From Bauldia sp. (GTDB lineage Bacteria > Pseudomonadota > Alphaproteobacteria > Rhizobiales > Kaistiaceae), in NCBI GenBank assembly GCA_020849325.1, contig JADLGL010000073.1:1-42560 (forward strand): 42,560 nucleotides of DNA, given 5' to 3'. Position numbers and translations under genes: made by a program. Below, piece after piece: positions 23,487 through 31,300 of this stretch. Numbering within the stretch: position 1 is the stretch's first letter; each line of letters starts with the position of its first letter. A model generated the notes under the pieces. That model did not search any database and was not told the origin of the DNA. It saw only the letters and a program-made list of their open reading frames with translations.

Positions 23487-24110
23487 TCAGCGGGTCCTGA
23501 GGCTGAAGCGGCCGATACGGAACACGGACCGCGTTTCCGGGGCGGCCGCGGCTGTCGGCGACAGGCCTGCCGCAAAACCGCGGACGAGGCGCACGAACGA
23601 TTCCTCGACATTGGTGCCGGTCCCGAACGACCCGTTGGCGTCGAGCGACACGAAGCCGTGGACGATGGCGCGGATCGCGCGCACGGCATGGAGCGATTCG
23701 GGGCCCCGGATGCCGTAGCCTTCGACGACCGTGGAGACGACGCCGACGAAGATCGAGGAGGCCGCTTCGATCTCGGGGCTCTCGGACGGCGTGACCCGGA
23801 GCGTCGCGGCATAGAGGCCGGGACGCTCGGCCGCGAAGCGCCGGCACGCGATGGCGAGCGCTACGAGCGCGTCGTCCTTCGAAAGCCCCACGGTGGCATG
23901 AATGACTCTCGAATTCAGTTCGCGCAGGCCTTTCAGGGCCACGGCGCGAAGGATCGCATCGAGACCGTCGACGTGCTTGTAGAGGGAAGGCGGCTTGACC
24001 CCGAGCCCGGCGGCCAGCGCCGCCAGGGTGACGGCGTTCATTCCCCGGTCGTCCGCCAGGACGGCGGCGGCCTCGATTACGGCCTCCGTGGTCAATCCAG
24101 CGCGGGGCAC
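23487..24110 (-). CDS. TetR-family transcriptional regulator with WHG-type C-domain
   Basis: 207 residues. GTG 24110 is supported by GGAGAG seven bases upstream. The N-terminal helix-turn-helix is standard: GLTTEAVIEAAAVLADDRGMNAVTLAALAAGLGVKPPSLYKHVDGLDAI. The C-terminal ligand domain ends with RAIRAIVHGFVSLDANGSFG, the pattern of the WHG-containing TetR group. It probably represses its own or a nearby gene in response to a small hydrophobic ligand. The upstream gene is a small membrane protein 207 bases away. The target is unknown. Confidence 0.88.
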   Translation of the reverse strand: MPRAGLTTEAVIEAAAVLADDRGMNAVTLAALAAGLGVKPPSLYKHVDGLDAILRAVALKGLRELNSRVIHATVGLSKDDALVALAIACRRFAAERPGLYAATLRVTPSESPEIEAASSIFVGVVSTVVEGYGIRGPESLHAVRAIRAIVHGFVSLDANGSFGTGTNVEESFVRLVRGFAAGLSPTAAAAPETRSVFRIGRFSLRTR

Positions 24111-24317
24111 GGCCGTCTCTCCAATTCCAGTCGATATTCCAGATCAAGCAAAGCGAGTGCGCAGAGCGACGAGCCTACTGGACAGAGCCAAGATACCTAC
24201 GAATTCTCGCCGGGTCTATCACATGCGCGCGAAACAAGCGCACGGGACAAACGGCAAAACGAGAATCGCCCCCGCCAATTCTTTGTGAAGTGAGTACCGG
24301 CCCGAAGGCTATCGACC

Positions 24318-24524
24318 TCAGCTGAAAGCCGACCAAACGCAGAGCGCCAGCAGAATCGTCGCGGCAATCAGGAGCGCCCGAAATCTCGCCCGTGCGCGCA
24401 ACTGCCGCACCCGTATCTCGCGCCCGGCGTTTCCCGCCAGCAGAATGAGCCGGCGCGGATCACCTTCTGTCCGGAGCATCGCCGCGAACAGTTCTGCGTC
24501 CGCCGGATGATGTCGAAACGGCAT
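24318..24524 (-). CDS. Small tail-anchored membrane protein
   Basis: 68 residues: a polar N-terminus (HHPADAELFAAMLRTEGDPRRLILLAGNAGREIRVRQLRARARFR) and one C-terminal transmembrane helix (ALLIAATILLALCVWSAF). The start has GAGG just upstream. It is not recognised. The basic RARARFR before the helix predicts the N-terminus in the cytoplasm. Moderate confidence that it is translated. Confidence 0.5.
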   Translation of the reverse strand: MPFRHHPADAELFAAMLRTEGDPRRLILLAGNAGREIRVRQLRARARFRALLIAATILLALCVWSAFS

Positions 24525-24683
24525 AGCCTCACGCGCTACCTGGAATGGTGCCTGTCAGCCTGGACGACCAGTATCGCTCGTCCGCATTCTGCCTTCCGGT
24601 CGGTGAGGTTGTATACTGAAAACCTTCCACTGCCGGCTAAGAAAAATACCTAAGGGGCTCCTCCCCGTCGGCGCGGCGGACGG

Positions 24684-24720
24684 GACGAAGAAAGCGGCCC
24701 CGCGCCGATGCGCGGGGCCG
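24684..24720 (-). terminator. Terminator after the DUF2125-like gene
   Basis: An 11-bp perfect stem (24695-24705 with 24710-24720) closes a four-base loop; on the minus strand it is followed by CTTTCTTCG. It lies about 200 bases after the stop of the minus-strand 24925-26097 gene. Apart from this hairpin I see no supported gene in the 400-base stretch 24525-24924. Confidence 0.6.
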
Positions 24721-24924
24721 GAGAAGGCATGTGGAGGTTGGGAGGTATGGAGCGGTCGAAACGACGGAAGAACGGGCCGCTGCGACGACGCTCTTGCGGA
24801 AGCGTACAATGCTACGTCAATTAGCCACGAATGGGCGCGTGGTCAATCAGACGAGGCTGCGGCCGGGTGGCGCGCGGTGTTCGGCGGGGCAACCGTGAGC
24901 GCGTCTCCGGATCCCTCGCAACGG

Positions 24925-26097
24925 TCACGGCAGCGGAGCCAGCGTCCCCAGCGTGAGGTCGCCCGTCGCGCGTTCGGCGCCCCGCAGGATGATCTCCCCG
25001 CCGGTCATGTCGACCACGAAATCCGGAACGGCCGCGGGGCGATCGCCCAGCTCCGCCAGGATCGCGGCGTAGACGTCCGGCATCACCGCGCGGTCGAGGC
25101 CGCGGACCGCATGCACCGCATCGAGGACCGTCAGCGGCTGCGTGACCCCCAGCACGAGCGTCCCGGCGAGCCGGCGCGCGTCGTCGAGGCGCAGCGTTCC
25201 GGAACCCGTCGCGACGAGCACGCCCCAGCCGACGTCGAGATCGGATAGCGCGACGCCTTCCGGCGTTGCGAGGGCGTTCACGAGGTCGCCGAGCGCGAGG
25301 CCGGCGATCCCTTCGGGCAAGGCGAAATCGGCCGCGATGCGCTCGATCCGCGTGCCGAGCGGCGAAGCGGAGGCGGCGGGCGACACGAGGTTGGCGAGGG
25401 CGATGGTGCCGGTGGCATGGGCGGGCGTGGCGCCGGGTCCTGGTCCCGCTGCGGGAACGAGGCCGAGCGCAAGGGAGCCGATACGAAGCGGATCCTGGTT
25501 CGCCCGCGCCACCGCAACGCCGGTTGCTTCGAGAGCGATGGCGGTGACGCTGCCCGATGGGTCGCGTTCCACGGCGATCGAGAGGCGCTCGGCGGAAGCC
25601 TCGAGCGTCGTCGTGCTGCCGGCGAGGTCGACCAGTTCCAGCGTCTGGCTGCCCCGTGGCGACAGGTTCGCCCGCCCCGCAGCGTCGTTGTCGATGGCGG
25701 CTTCGTCGACGAGCCAACGCCAGCGCGGCGCGGGCGAGGGATCGGCAATCGACAGGCCCGAGGCGATCAGCACGTCGCCTTCGCGGACGACGCTGTCCGC
25801 GGTCACGGCAAGGCCGGCGGCGCGAAGGGGCGCGGCCCAGGTTTCGAATTCCGCCGGTGCGTTCCCGGTGGCGGCGCGATCGGGCGGCGTCGTCGCGGGC
25901 GCGGACGCTGCCGCGGGTGCCGCTTCGACGGCCGGGGTGGGGGCGGTCGGGTTGGGGGCGGCCGGGGTGGGGACCGTCGCCACCGTCGTGGCGGGTGGCG
26001 CGTCGTCCGTCGCGGGGCCGCCGCCGCCGATCACGACGACGGCCGCAACGATCGCGATGGCGACGAGGCCGCCGCCGAGGACGAGGGCGCGGTTCAT
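24925..26097 (-). CDS. DUF2125-like membrane-anchored protein
   Basis: 390 residues. An N-terminal membrane anchor (ALVLGGGLVAIAIVAAVVVIGGGG) is followed by a Pro/Thr/Ala-rich linker (about residues 35-80) and a long beta-rich domain with repeated amphipathic strands (AWAAPLRAAGLAVTADSVVREGDVLIASGLSIADPSPAPRWRW and after). This resembles the DUF2125 proteins of alphaproteobacteria, thought to be periplasmic, possibly lipid- or envelope-related. The linker is unusually low in complexity. The assignment is by overall pattern and not certain. Confidence 0.6.
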   Translation of the reverse strand: MNRALVLGGGLVAIAIVAAVVVIGGGGPATDDAPPATTVATVPTPAAPNPTAPTPAVEAAPAAASAPATTPPDRAATGNAPAEFETWAAPLRAAGLAVTADSVVREGDVLIASGLSIADPSPAPRWRWLVDEAAIDNDAAGRANLSPRGSQTLELVDLAGSTTTLEASAERLSIAVERDPSGSVTAIALEATGVAVARANQDPLRIGSLALGLVPAAGPGPGATPAHATGTIALANLVSPAASASPLGTRIERIAADFALPEGIAGLALGDLVNALATPEGVALSDLDVGWGVLVATGSGTLRLDDARRLAGTLVLGVTQPLTVLDAVHAVRGLDRAVMPDVYAAILAELGDRPAAVPDFVVDMTGGEIILRGAERATGDLTLGTLAPLP

Positions 26098-26145
26098 CGT
26101 GGCACCCGCTGCGTCGGCTCGCGACGGGCGGCAGGCTGCGTCGTC

Positions 26146-27384
26146 TCAGCTCCCATTGTCGGGCACCGCCACTTCATAGGGGTAGTGAATGCGAACCGGC
26201 GGCTCGTCGGACCACGCCAGCCCGCGCGCGAAGCCGAAAACGAGTTCGTCCGGGTCGGGCGCGTCGTCGCGGGTCAGCGTGACGATCGTGCCGTCGGCGT
26301 TCCGGCGGTAGACGATGCCCCGCAGCGTGTCGCCGGCGACGAGGAGGGCGGTGTCGCTCGGCACGGCGGCGACATAGACGTCGATGCCGTCGATCGTTCC
26401 CATGTAGCCGGCCCCGGCGTCGTCCCGTGCGCCGACTTCGGCGCCCTCCGGCGCCGCGCCCCCAAACCAGTCGCGGAACCATTTCGGGTTGTCGGTGGCG
26501 GCGATGAGGAGAATGGGGTTCCGGCCCGCCGCGACGATCGGCGCGGCAGCGGTCGTCATCGCCTCGTAGAAGGCGGCGGCGTCGAGGACTTCCAGAACCG
26601 CGCCGGGACGCGCTTCGAGCTCCGCCCAGGCCATCGCGACGGCATTTGCGACCGCGCCGCCCACCGCGATCTCGCGCCAGCGGTGAAGCGCCGACGCGAC
26701 CGCCGGCCAGGTGAACACCTCGCGCTCGCCGATCGCATCGTCGATGAAGCCGGCCGCAAGGGCACGGGCGCGGACTTCGCGCTGCACCACATCGGCCTCG
26801 CCGAACGTCACCGGAATGGCGGTGAAGATGCCGATGCCGCCGCGATCCGCCGTGAGCGCGCGCTCGACGTCGACCCGAAGCGCGTCGAGGCTTCGTGCGA
26901 CGTAGCGCGCCTCGATCGCCGCCATGTCCTCGCGCCAGGTGGCGGGCGCGACGAACGCGCCGGCCCAGGCGCCGATCCCCGCCGCACGGGCGGCGTCCTC
27001 GGCTGCGACATAGGCGTCCGACTGGCCGCGGTCGGCGAGCGCCCAGCCCGCCGCCATGAGGTTCTCCGCGACGTCGCCTTCGGCGGTGGTGCAGGTCGCC
27101 AGCTCGAAATCGCCCGCCATCGCGCCGGTCGGCGCGCAGGTGACGGCGATGCCGTCGAGGAGGGTCTGCAGCGCGCGGATCGCGGAGGCGCCGCAGGCGA
27201 ACGGCCGTCCGTCGACGAAGCAGGACTGGTCGGGCTCGAGGGCGTCGACGCCCGCGAGCTGGAAGCGGCGGCCATTGAGGTCGAGCCTGTCGCCACCGAG
27301 TGCGGCGGCCAATCCCGTCGTCTGCGCGAGCGCCGGCAAGGCCACGCCGAGCAGAGCCGCGAACGCCAGCAGGATACGCCGCAT
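26146..27384 (-). CDS. Secreted protein with N-terminal degenerate SNase-like domain
   Basis: 412 residues from ATG 27384 (GGGGGA upstream). The signal peptide is MRRILLAFAALLGVALPALAQ. Residues about 30-150 have the thermonuclease (SNase/OB) layout: RFQLAGVDALEPDQSC, then a four-cysteine pattern, then AAGWALADRGQSDAYVAAEDAARAAGIGAWAG. The catalytic arginine before the GVD motif is Gln here, and the second arginine region is LATCTT, so nuclease activity is doubtful. The C-terminal 260 residues are not recognised. A shorter homologue lies at 39668-40180. Confidence 0.65.
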   Translation of the reverse strand: MRRILLAFAALLGVALPALAQTTGLAAALGGDRLDLNGRRFQLAGVDALEPDQSCFVDGRPFACGASAIRALQTLLDGIAVTCAPTGAMAGDFELATCTTAEGDVAENLMAAGWALADRGQSDAYVAAEDAARAAGIGAWAGAFVAPATWREDMAAIEARYVARSLDALRVDVERALTADRGGIGIFTAIPVTFGEADVVQREVRARALAAGFIDDAIGEREVFTWPAVASALHRWREIAVGGAVANAVAMAWAELEARPGAVLEVLDAAAFYEAMTTAAAPIVAAGRNPILLIAATDNPKWFRDWFGGAAPEGAEVGARDDAGAGYMGTIDGIDVYVAAVPSDTALLVAGDTLRGIVYRRNADGTIVTLTRDDAPDPDELVFGFARGLAWSDEPPVRIHYPYEVAVPDNGS

Positions 27385-27661
27385 CAGTCCCCCCATCGGC
27401 ATGCAGTCTAGGAGGAGGCGTCGCCATCGGGCAAGCGCCGGCACGGCCGCCGGTGGCAGTTGCGGATAAGTCTTCGCCGCGTGGGGAATGATCGTAGCAT
27501 GACCTGTTGACGAATGCCGGCCATGGCGTCAGACATGGGCCCGTCGCGTTGAGGGACGCGCGAAATATGACTTCCAGAAGCTACAATTTGGCTGGGCGGA
27601 ATAGAGGGGGCCTTCACTCTCTCTGGGAACCGTTCGCCCGCGGACCCGGGGTTGTATTCGT

Positions 27662-28474
27662 ATGCGCTGGATCTTCGGATCAGACGGTGAGTCGAGCGAC
27701 TATGCTCCTCTCCTGAAATGGATCCTGACCAATACGCTTGCCGTCTTCGGTCTCCTCGCTCTCTGGCATTTCGGCCTCATCCAGCAGATGTTCGAGACCG
27801 ACCGGACGCGGATGTCGTCGGTGATCCTCCTGATCTTCGTGATCACGGCAATCCACTGCCTCTATCAGACGATCGTCGTGTCGAAGGAACTCGTCGCGGC
27901 GCGGAAGGTGCGGGAGACGCTCGACGCCAATGGCGGCCGTCGTCTGCAGGTCGTCGACGGCCGGATCACCACGCTCGACGGCACGGTGCTCGAGCCGGGC
28001 ATCGTGACGCGCCACATCCAGAACCTGATGACCAAGGCGCGGACGATCGGCGAGACCCACCTCGACCAGACGCTCCTGCTACGATCGCTAGCCGACCAGC
28101 TCCGTTCGCGCGAGAAGCTCGGCTGGTTCGTCTCGGAGGCGCTGCTGCGCCTCGCGCTCCTCGGGACCGCGGTCGGCTTCATCCTCATGCTGATCCCGGT
28201 GAGCGCCCTTGATGCGTTCGACGTCGAATCGCTGCGCCAGACGCTGACCGGGATGACGGAGGGCATGGCGATCGCGCTCAACGTCACCGTCGCCGGCATC
28301 GCCACGGCCCTCGTGCTGAAGTTCGAATATTACCTCCTCGACGAGGCGATCGCGGATCTCTTCCGCGAGGTGACCGAGCTGACGGAGGTCCACGTCGTTC
28401 CCGTCCTCGAGCCGCAGGGCGCGGCGGGGACGCGTCCAGCCATGACAGCGGCGGCCGATGTTCCAGGAGCCTAG
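27662..28474 (+). CDS. ExbB/TolQ/MotA-family proton-channel subunit
   Basis: 270 residues with four predicted membrane helices: about 20-42 and 50-72 near the N-terminus, then 162-182 and 208-232. The last two carry the family signature: LALLGTAVGFILMLIPVSALDAFDVESLRQTLTGMTEGMAIALNVTVAGIATALVLKFEYYLL, with pore-lining Thr in GTAVGF and VTVAGI. A cytoplasmic domain of about 85 residues lies between helices 2 and 3. Homologues form a pentamer around two ExbD/MotB-type helices. The next gene overlaps by 17 bases and encodes such a helix. It is neither the Tol set (no tolR/tolA beside it) nor flagellar. Confidence 0.8.
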   Translation: MRWIFGSDGESSDYAPLLKWILTNTLAVFGLLALWHFGLIQQMFETDRTRMSSVILLIFVITAIHCLYQTIVVSKELVAARKVRETLDANGGRRLQVVDGRITTLDGTVLEPGIVTRHIQNLMTKARTIGETHLDQTLLLRSLADQLRSREKLGWFVSEALLRLALLGTAVGFILMLIPVSALDAFDVESLRQTLTGMTEGMAIALNVTVAGIATALVLKFEYYLLDEAIADLFREVTELTEVHVVPVLEPQGAAGTRPAMTAAADVPGA

Positions 28475-29090
28475 CCTCTTCGACGGCGGCGACGACGGCT
28501 CGTTCGTTCCGTTCACCGACATCCTCCTGAACGTCCTGATGGGTTTCACCATCATGGTGTTCATCGCGTTCTCGCTGATCCGGCCGGAGATGCTGACGGG
28601 CGACGTCGAGATCGACGCGGAATACCTCATCACGATGACCTGGCCGGACAACAACCCGGACGACATCGACCTCTATGTCGAGGACCCCGGCGGCAACATC
28701 GTCTGGTACAACGTGCCCGAAGGCGGCTTCCTCGCGCTCGAGCGCGACGATCGCGGCAACTACCGCGACACGATCGTCGTCAATGGCGAGCGCATCGCCA
28801 ATCCGCTGAACCAGGAGACGGTGACGCTGCGCGGCGTCGTGCCGGGCGAGTATGTGGTCAACGTCAATCACTACGTGGCGAACGGCGTCGATCCGATCCC
28901 CGTGACGGTGAAGGTCGAGCGGCTCAATCCCGCCCTCCAGCTGGTCTATTACGGCACGGTCGAGCTCGACCATCGCGGCGACGAGCGCACCGTCATCCGT
29001 TTCACGCTCGACGCGGAAGGCAATCCGTCCAATCTCAACGACCGCTTCAAGTCGCTGACGGAGCTCGCTCGCGGCCGGCGGCCAGGCTAG
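28458..29090 (+). CDS. ExbD/MotB-like single-helix protein with novel periplasmic domain
   Basis: 210 residues. A short cytoplasmic N-terminus precedes one helix, FTDILLNVLMGFTIMVFIAF, with Asp21 at its start where ExbD, TolR and MotB carry their proton-binding aspartate. The periplasmic part is a beta-rich domain: TWPDNNPDDIDLYVEDPGGNIVWYNVPEGGFLALERDDRGNY...LRGVVPGEYVVNVNHY, similar in style to DUF2135-like or pre-peptidase domains rather than to ExbD or OmpA-type domains. The gene overlaps the channel gene by 17 bases, indicating translational coupling and complex formation. Confidence 0.7.
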   Translation: MFQEPSLFDGGDDGSFVPFTDILLNVLMGFTIMVFIAFSLIRPEMLTGDVEIDAEYLITMTWPDNNPDDIDLYVEDPGGNIVWYNVPEGGFLALERDDRGNYRDTIVVNGERIANPLNQETVTLRGVVPGEYVVNVNHYVANGVDPIPVTVKVERLNPALQLVYYGTVELDHRGDERTVIRFTLDAEGNPSNLNDRFKSLTELARGRRPG

Positions 29091-29100
29091 GGGCGGGGAA

Positions 29101-29655
29101 ATGCCTCTCGGAACGATCCTCACCACGGTGGCAGCCTACGTCGCCATCGCGATCCTGCTGCTCAGCCTCAACCTCACCTCGCGCTGGCGATGGTGGATCA
29201 AGGGCGCGGCGATTGTCATCACCGGCGCCTTCTTCGCAGCCTCCTATTTCGCCATCGTCGGCATGTTCGGCTGGCCGACGGAGGAGCGGCTGCCCGAGCG
29301 GTTCTCGCTGATCGCGACCCATGTCGAGGAGCCGGACCGGTTCATCGGCACTGACGGCGCCGTGTTCCTCTGGGTCCGCAGGATCGACGACAACAACGTC
29401 CCGGTCGGCCCGCCGCGGAGCTACCAGATCGTCTACACCGAGCCGCTCGCCGAAGCTGCGGACGATGCCCAGGAACGGCTCGATGCGGGCGAGACGGTCG
29501 AGGGCCGGCTCGACCAGCTGCCGCCGGAGGAGCCGGCCGAAGAGGCCGGCGGGACGCCCGTCGATCGCGCCGGCAATGCCGGCTACGAGGTCGATTTCAC
29601 GCTCCAGTTCAACGACATGCCGATCGTGAACCTCCCGGAGAAGGGCGTCCTCTAA
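29101..29655 (+). CDS. Two-helix membrane protein of the channel cassette
   Basis: 184 residues, ten bases after the previous stop and preceded by GGGG. Two membrane helices (about residues 8-25 and 33-54) are followed by a periplasmic domain of about 130 residues (FSLIATHVEEPDRFIGTDGAVFLWVRRIDDNNVPVGPPRSYQIVYTEPLAEA) and an acidic Pro/Glu-rich C-terminal segment. It is not recognised. It is probably the third subunit of the channel complex, perhaps the regulator or effector. Conservation of the trio would need a search. Confidence 0.65.
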   Translation: MPLGTILTTVAAYVAIAILLLSLNLTSRWRWWIKGAAIVITGAFFAASYFAIVGMFGWPTEERLPERFSLIATHVEEPDRFIGTDGAVFLWVRRIDDNNVPVGPPRSYQIVYTEPLAEAADDAQERLDAGETVEGRLDQLPPEEPAEEAGGTPVDRAGNAGYEVDFTLQFNDMPIVNLPEKGVL

Positions 29656-29663
29656 GGGGTTCA

Positions 29664-29785
29664 CGCATTCGGATCGCTTCCGGAGCGACGGCTCATTTCG
29701 CCTCTCCGATCGGGGCGAGGGAACAGGTGCGGGTGCAAAGGTCGGGCGACGCCAGCACGGAATCGTGCGAATGCGTCAAGCCACC
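29664..29785. repeat. Dispersed repeat copy A (about 120 bp)
   Basis: Starts at CGCATTCGG and includes the hairpin CCTCTCCGATCGGGGCGAGG and the segment GGTCGGGCGACGCCA. It aligns along its whole length, with scattered mismatches, to 40321-40445. It lies between convergent genes (29655 + and 29838 -). Confidence 0.8.
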
Positions 29786-29837
29786 CAGAACGAAGCATTC
29801 GCTTCGCCCTGCTTCGCGGCGGTCGCCGCGGCAGGCG

Positions 29838-30593
29838 TCAATTGACGGGCTCGGTCGCCTCCTCGCCCATCACGCCGATCACGACGGCGGCGAAATCGCC
29901 TTCGCCCATCTGCATCAGCGCGTCGCGGCTGCCGTCGAAGACGACCTTGCCGCGGCGCAGGACGATGATCCGGTCGGCGAAGTCGACCTCGTCGACGAGG
30001 TGCGTCGTCCACAGGACGCCGATATTGGCGTCGCGCTTGAGCTGGATGATGTCGCGGAGAATGTCGCGCCGGCTCATCGGGTCGAGGCCGACGGTCGCCT
30101 CGTCCATCAGCATCACACGCGGTGCGTGCAGCATCGCGCGGGCGAGCTCCACCCGGCGGCGGTTGCCGCCGCTCAGCCGGCGCGTCGCGTCGTGGGCGCG
30201 TTCGGCGAGGCCGAAGCGGTCGAGCGCGAGGGCGATGCGCTCCCGCGCGATCCGCCGCGGCAGACCGTGCAGGTCGGTGTGGAGCAACAGGTTGCTGCGC
30301 ACGCTCAGCTCGAGGTCGAGCGTCGACTGCTGGAACACGACGCCGATGTCGGCGAGGGCCCGCACCGCCGTCCGGCGAAGGTCGTTGCCGCAGACGGTGA
30401 TCTCTCCCGAATCGGGCGAGAAGAGCCCCGTCAGGAGCTGCAGGAGAGTGGATTTGCCGGCGCCGTTGGTGCCGAGGAGCGCAACGAACTCCCCCGCCCG
30501 CACCGTCAGGTCGATCCCGTCGAGAGCCTTCACCCGTCCGTAGGCCTTGGCCACATTTCTGGCCTCGAGGAGCGTAGCGGACCGGTTCATCAT
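29838..30593 (-). CDS. ABC transporter ATPase, PQQ/lanthanide-associated type
   Basis: 251 residues with a complete ATPase: Walker A LGTNGAGKST, Q-loop VVFQQST, signature RRLSGGNRRRVELARAM, Walker B VMLMDEATVGLDP, switch His in WTTHLVDEVD. The sequence fits the ATPase of the ABC system found beside PQQ-dependent alcohol dehydrogenases (PedA-like), which is also the lutE type in lanthanide-using methylotrophs. It is divergent from five plus-strand genes that include the matching permease and binding protein, so it should power that transporter. Splitting the ATPase onto the other strand is unusual. Confidence 0.82.
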   Translation of the reverse strand: MMNRSATLLEARNVAKAYGRVKALDGIDLTVRAGEFVALLGTNGAGKSTLLQLLTGLFSPDSGEITVCGNDLRRTAVRALADIGVVFQQSTLDLELSVRSNLLLHTDLHGLPRRIARERIALALDRFGLAERAHDATRRLSGGNRRRVELARAMLHAPRVMLMDEATVGLDPMSRRDILRDIIQLKRDANIGVLWTTHLVDEVDFADRIIVLRRGKVVFDGSRDALMQMGEGDFAAVVIGVMGEEATEPVN

Positions 30594-30718
30594 TCCCCTC
30601 GAACGCGCAGGATAATGTGATTAACCTAGGTGGAGCGGACCTTCGCCGGATCGACCGACTGGCTGCCGCCGCGGGCCCCCTTCGATGCGCGGTTCTTTCC
30701 GGAGAATCAAGGCGTCGA

Positions 30719-30747
30719 TTGACACGGCTACGGGACGTTCTAATGAT
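30719..30747 (+). promoter_or_regulatory. Candidate promoter of the lut-like operon
   Basis: A perfect TTGACA (30719-30724) is followed after 16 bases by TAATGA(T) at 30741, about 65 bases before the first gene of the plus-strand operon. It lies in the 217-base divergent region shared with the ATPase gene. Confidence 0.45.
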
Positions 30748-30810
30748 GAGCGCGCAGGACAACAAATGCCGGGCGATCGGTCCGGACAGCATCTTCCGGG
30801 GGAGAATTCG

Positions 30811-31230
30811 ATGAAGCGTTTGCTAACGACAGTTGCCATCGGGCTCGGGCTCGCGCCTACCGTCGCGCTCGGGGCAGGCAATCTCGCGTCGCAGCCCACC
30901 ACGCTGGAACTCGCCATCGACGGGCGCAACCTCACCTTCTCGCAGACCGAGTTCACGCTCGAGACCGGAAAATACTACCGCTGGGTGATTTCGAGCGACG
31001 GCCTCGAGGAGGTGATGGTCCAGGCGCCCGATCTCTTCCGGAACTCGTGGCTCAACCAGATCATCATCAACGACCTCGAAGTGCACATGTTCGGCGCGCC
31101 GTACGGCGTCGAGTTCGACGACGAAGGGGAGATCGTCATCTTCTTCATCCCGATCAGGCCGGGCGACTACGAGTTCTTCGTGCCGGGCTTCGAGGAGCGC
31201 GGCCTCAAAGGCACGTTCGTGGTGCGATAG
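30811..31230 (+). CDS. Exported cupredoxin-like protein without copper ligands
   Basis: 139 residues from ATG 30811 (GGGGGAG upstream), with a signal peptide ending VALG/A. The mature protein has cupredoxin layout: FSQTEFTLETGKYYRWVISSDG, QAPDLFRNSW, and the ending RPGDYEFFVPGFEERGLKGTFVV. In true cupredoxins the last segment reads YxFxC..PGHxxxGMxG; here Cys, His and Met are Val, Phe and Leu, so type-1 copper cannot bind. Acidic residues are plentiful in the middle (DDEGE). In the lut-like context it may be a periplasmic metal- or partner-binding protein; this is inference. Confidence 0.7.
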   Translation: MKRLLTTVAIGLGLAPTVALGAGNLASQPTTLELAIDGRNLTFSQTEFTLETGKYYRWVISSDGLEEVMVQAPDLFRNSWLNQIIINDLEVHMFGAPYGVEFDDEGEIVIFFIPIRPGDYEFFVPGFEERGLKGTFVVR

Positions 31231-31300
31231 CGCAACTTCGTCGGCGTCTTCCGGGCGGGGGCCGGGGAGCGCCGACCAATTCTACCGAATGGGTGTGCAG

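Noticed and set aside
24555-24809. Open frame of 84 codons on the minus strand
   Set aside because: No ribosome site, no coherent composition, and it runs through the terminator hairpin at 24695-24720.
25417-27411. Long plus-strand open frame opposite the DUF2125-like and SNase-like genes
   Set aside because: No recognisable motifs, highly biased composition; the minus-strand genes have signal peptides, ribosome sites and domain patterns.
27662-29090. Calling the channel cassette a Zorya defence system
   Set aside because: The MotA/MotB-like pair is present in outline, but the partner lacks an OmpA-type domain and no helicase or nuclease gene follows.
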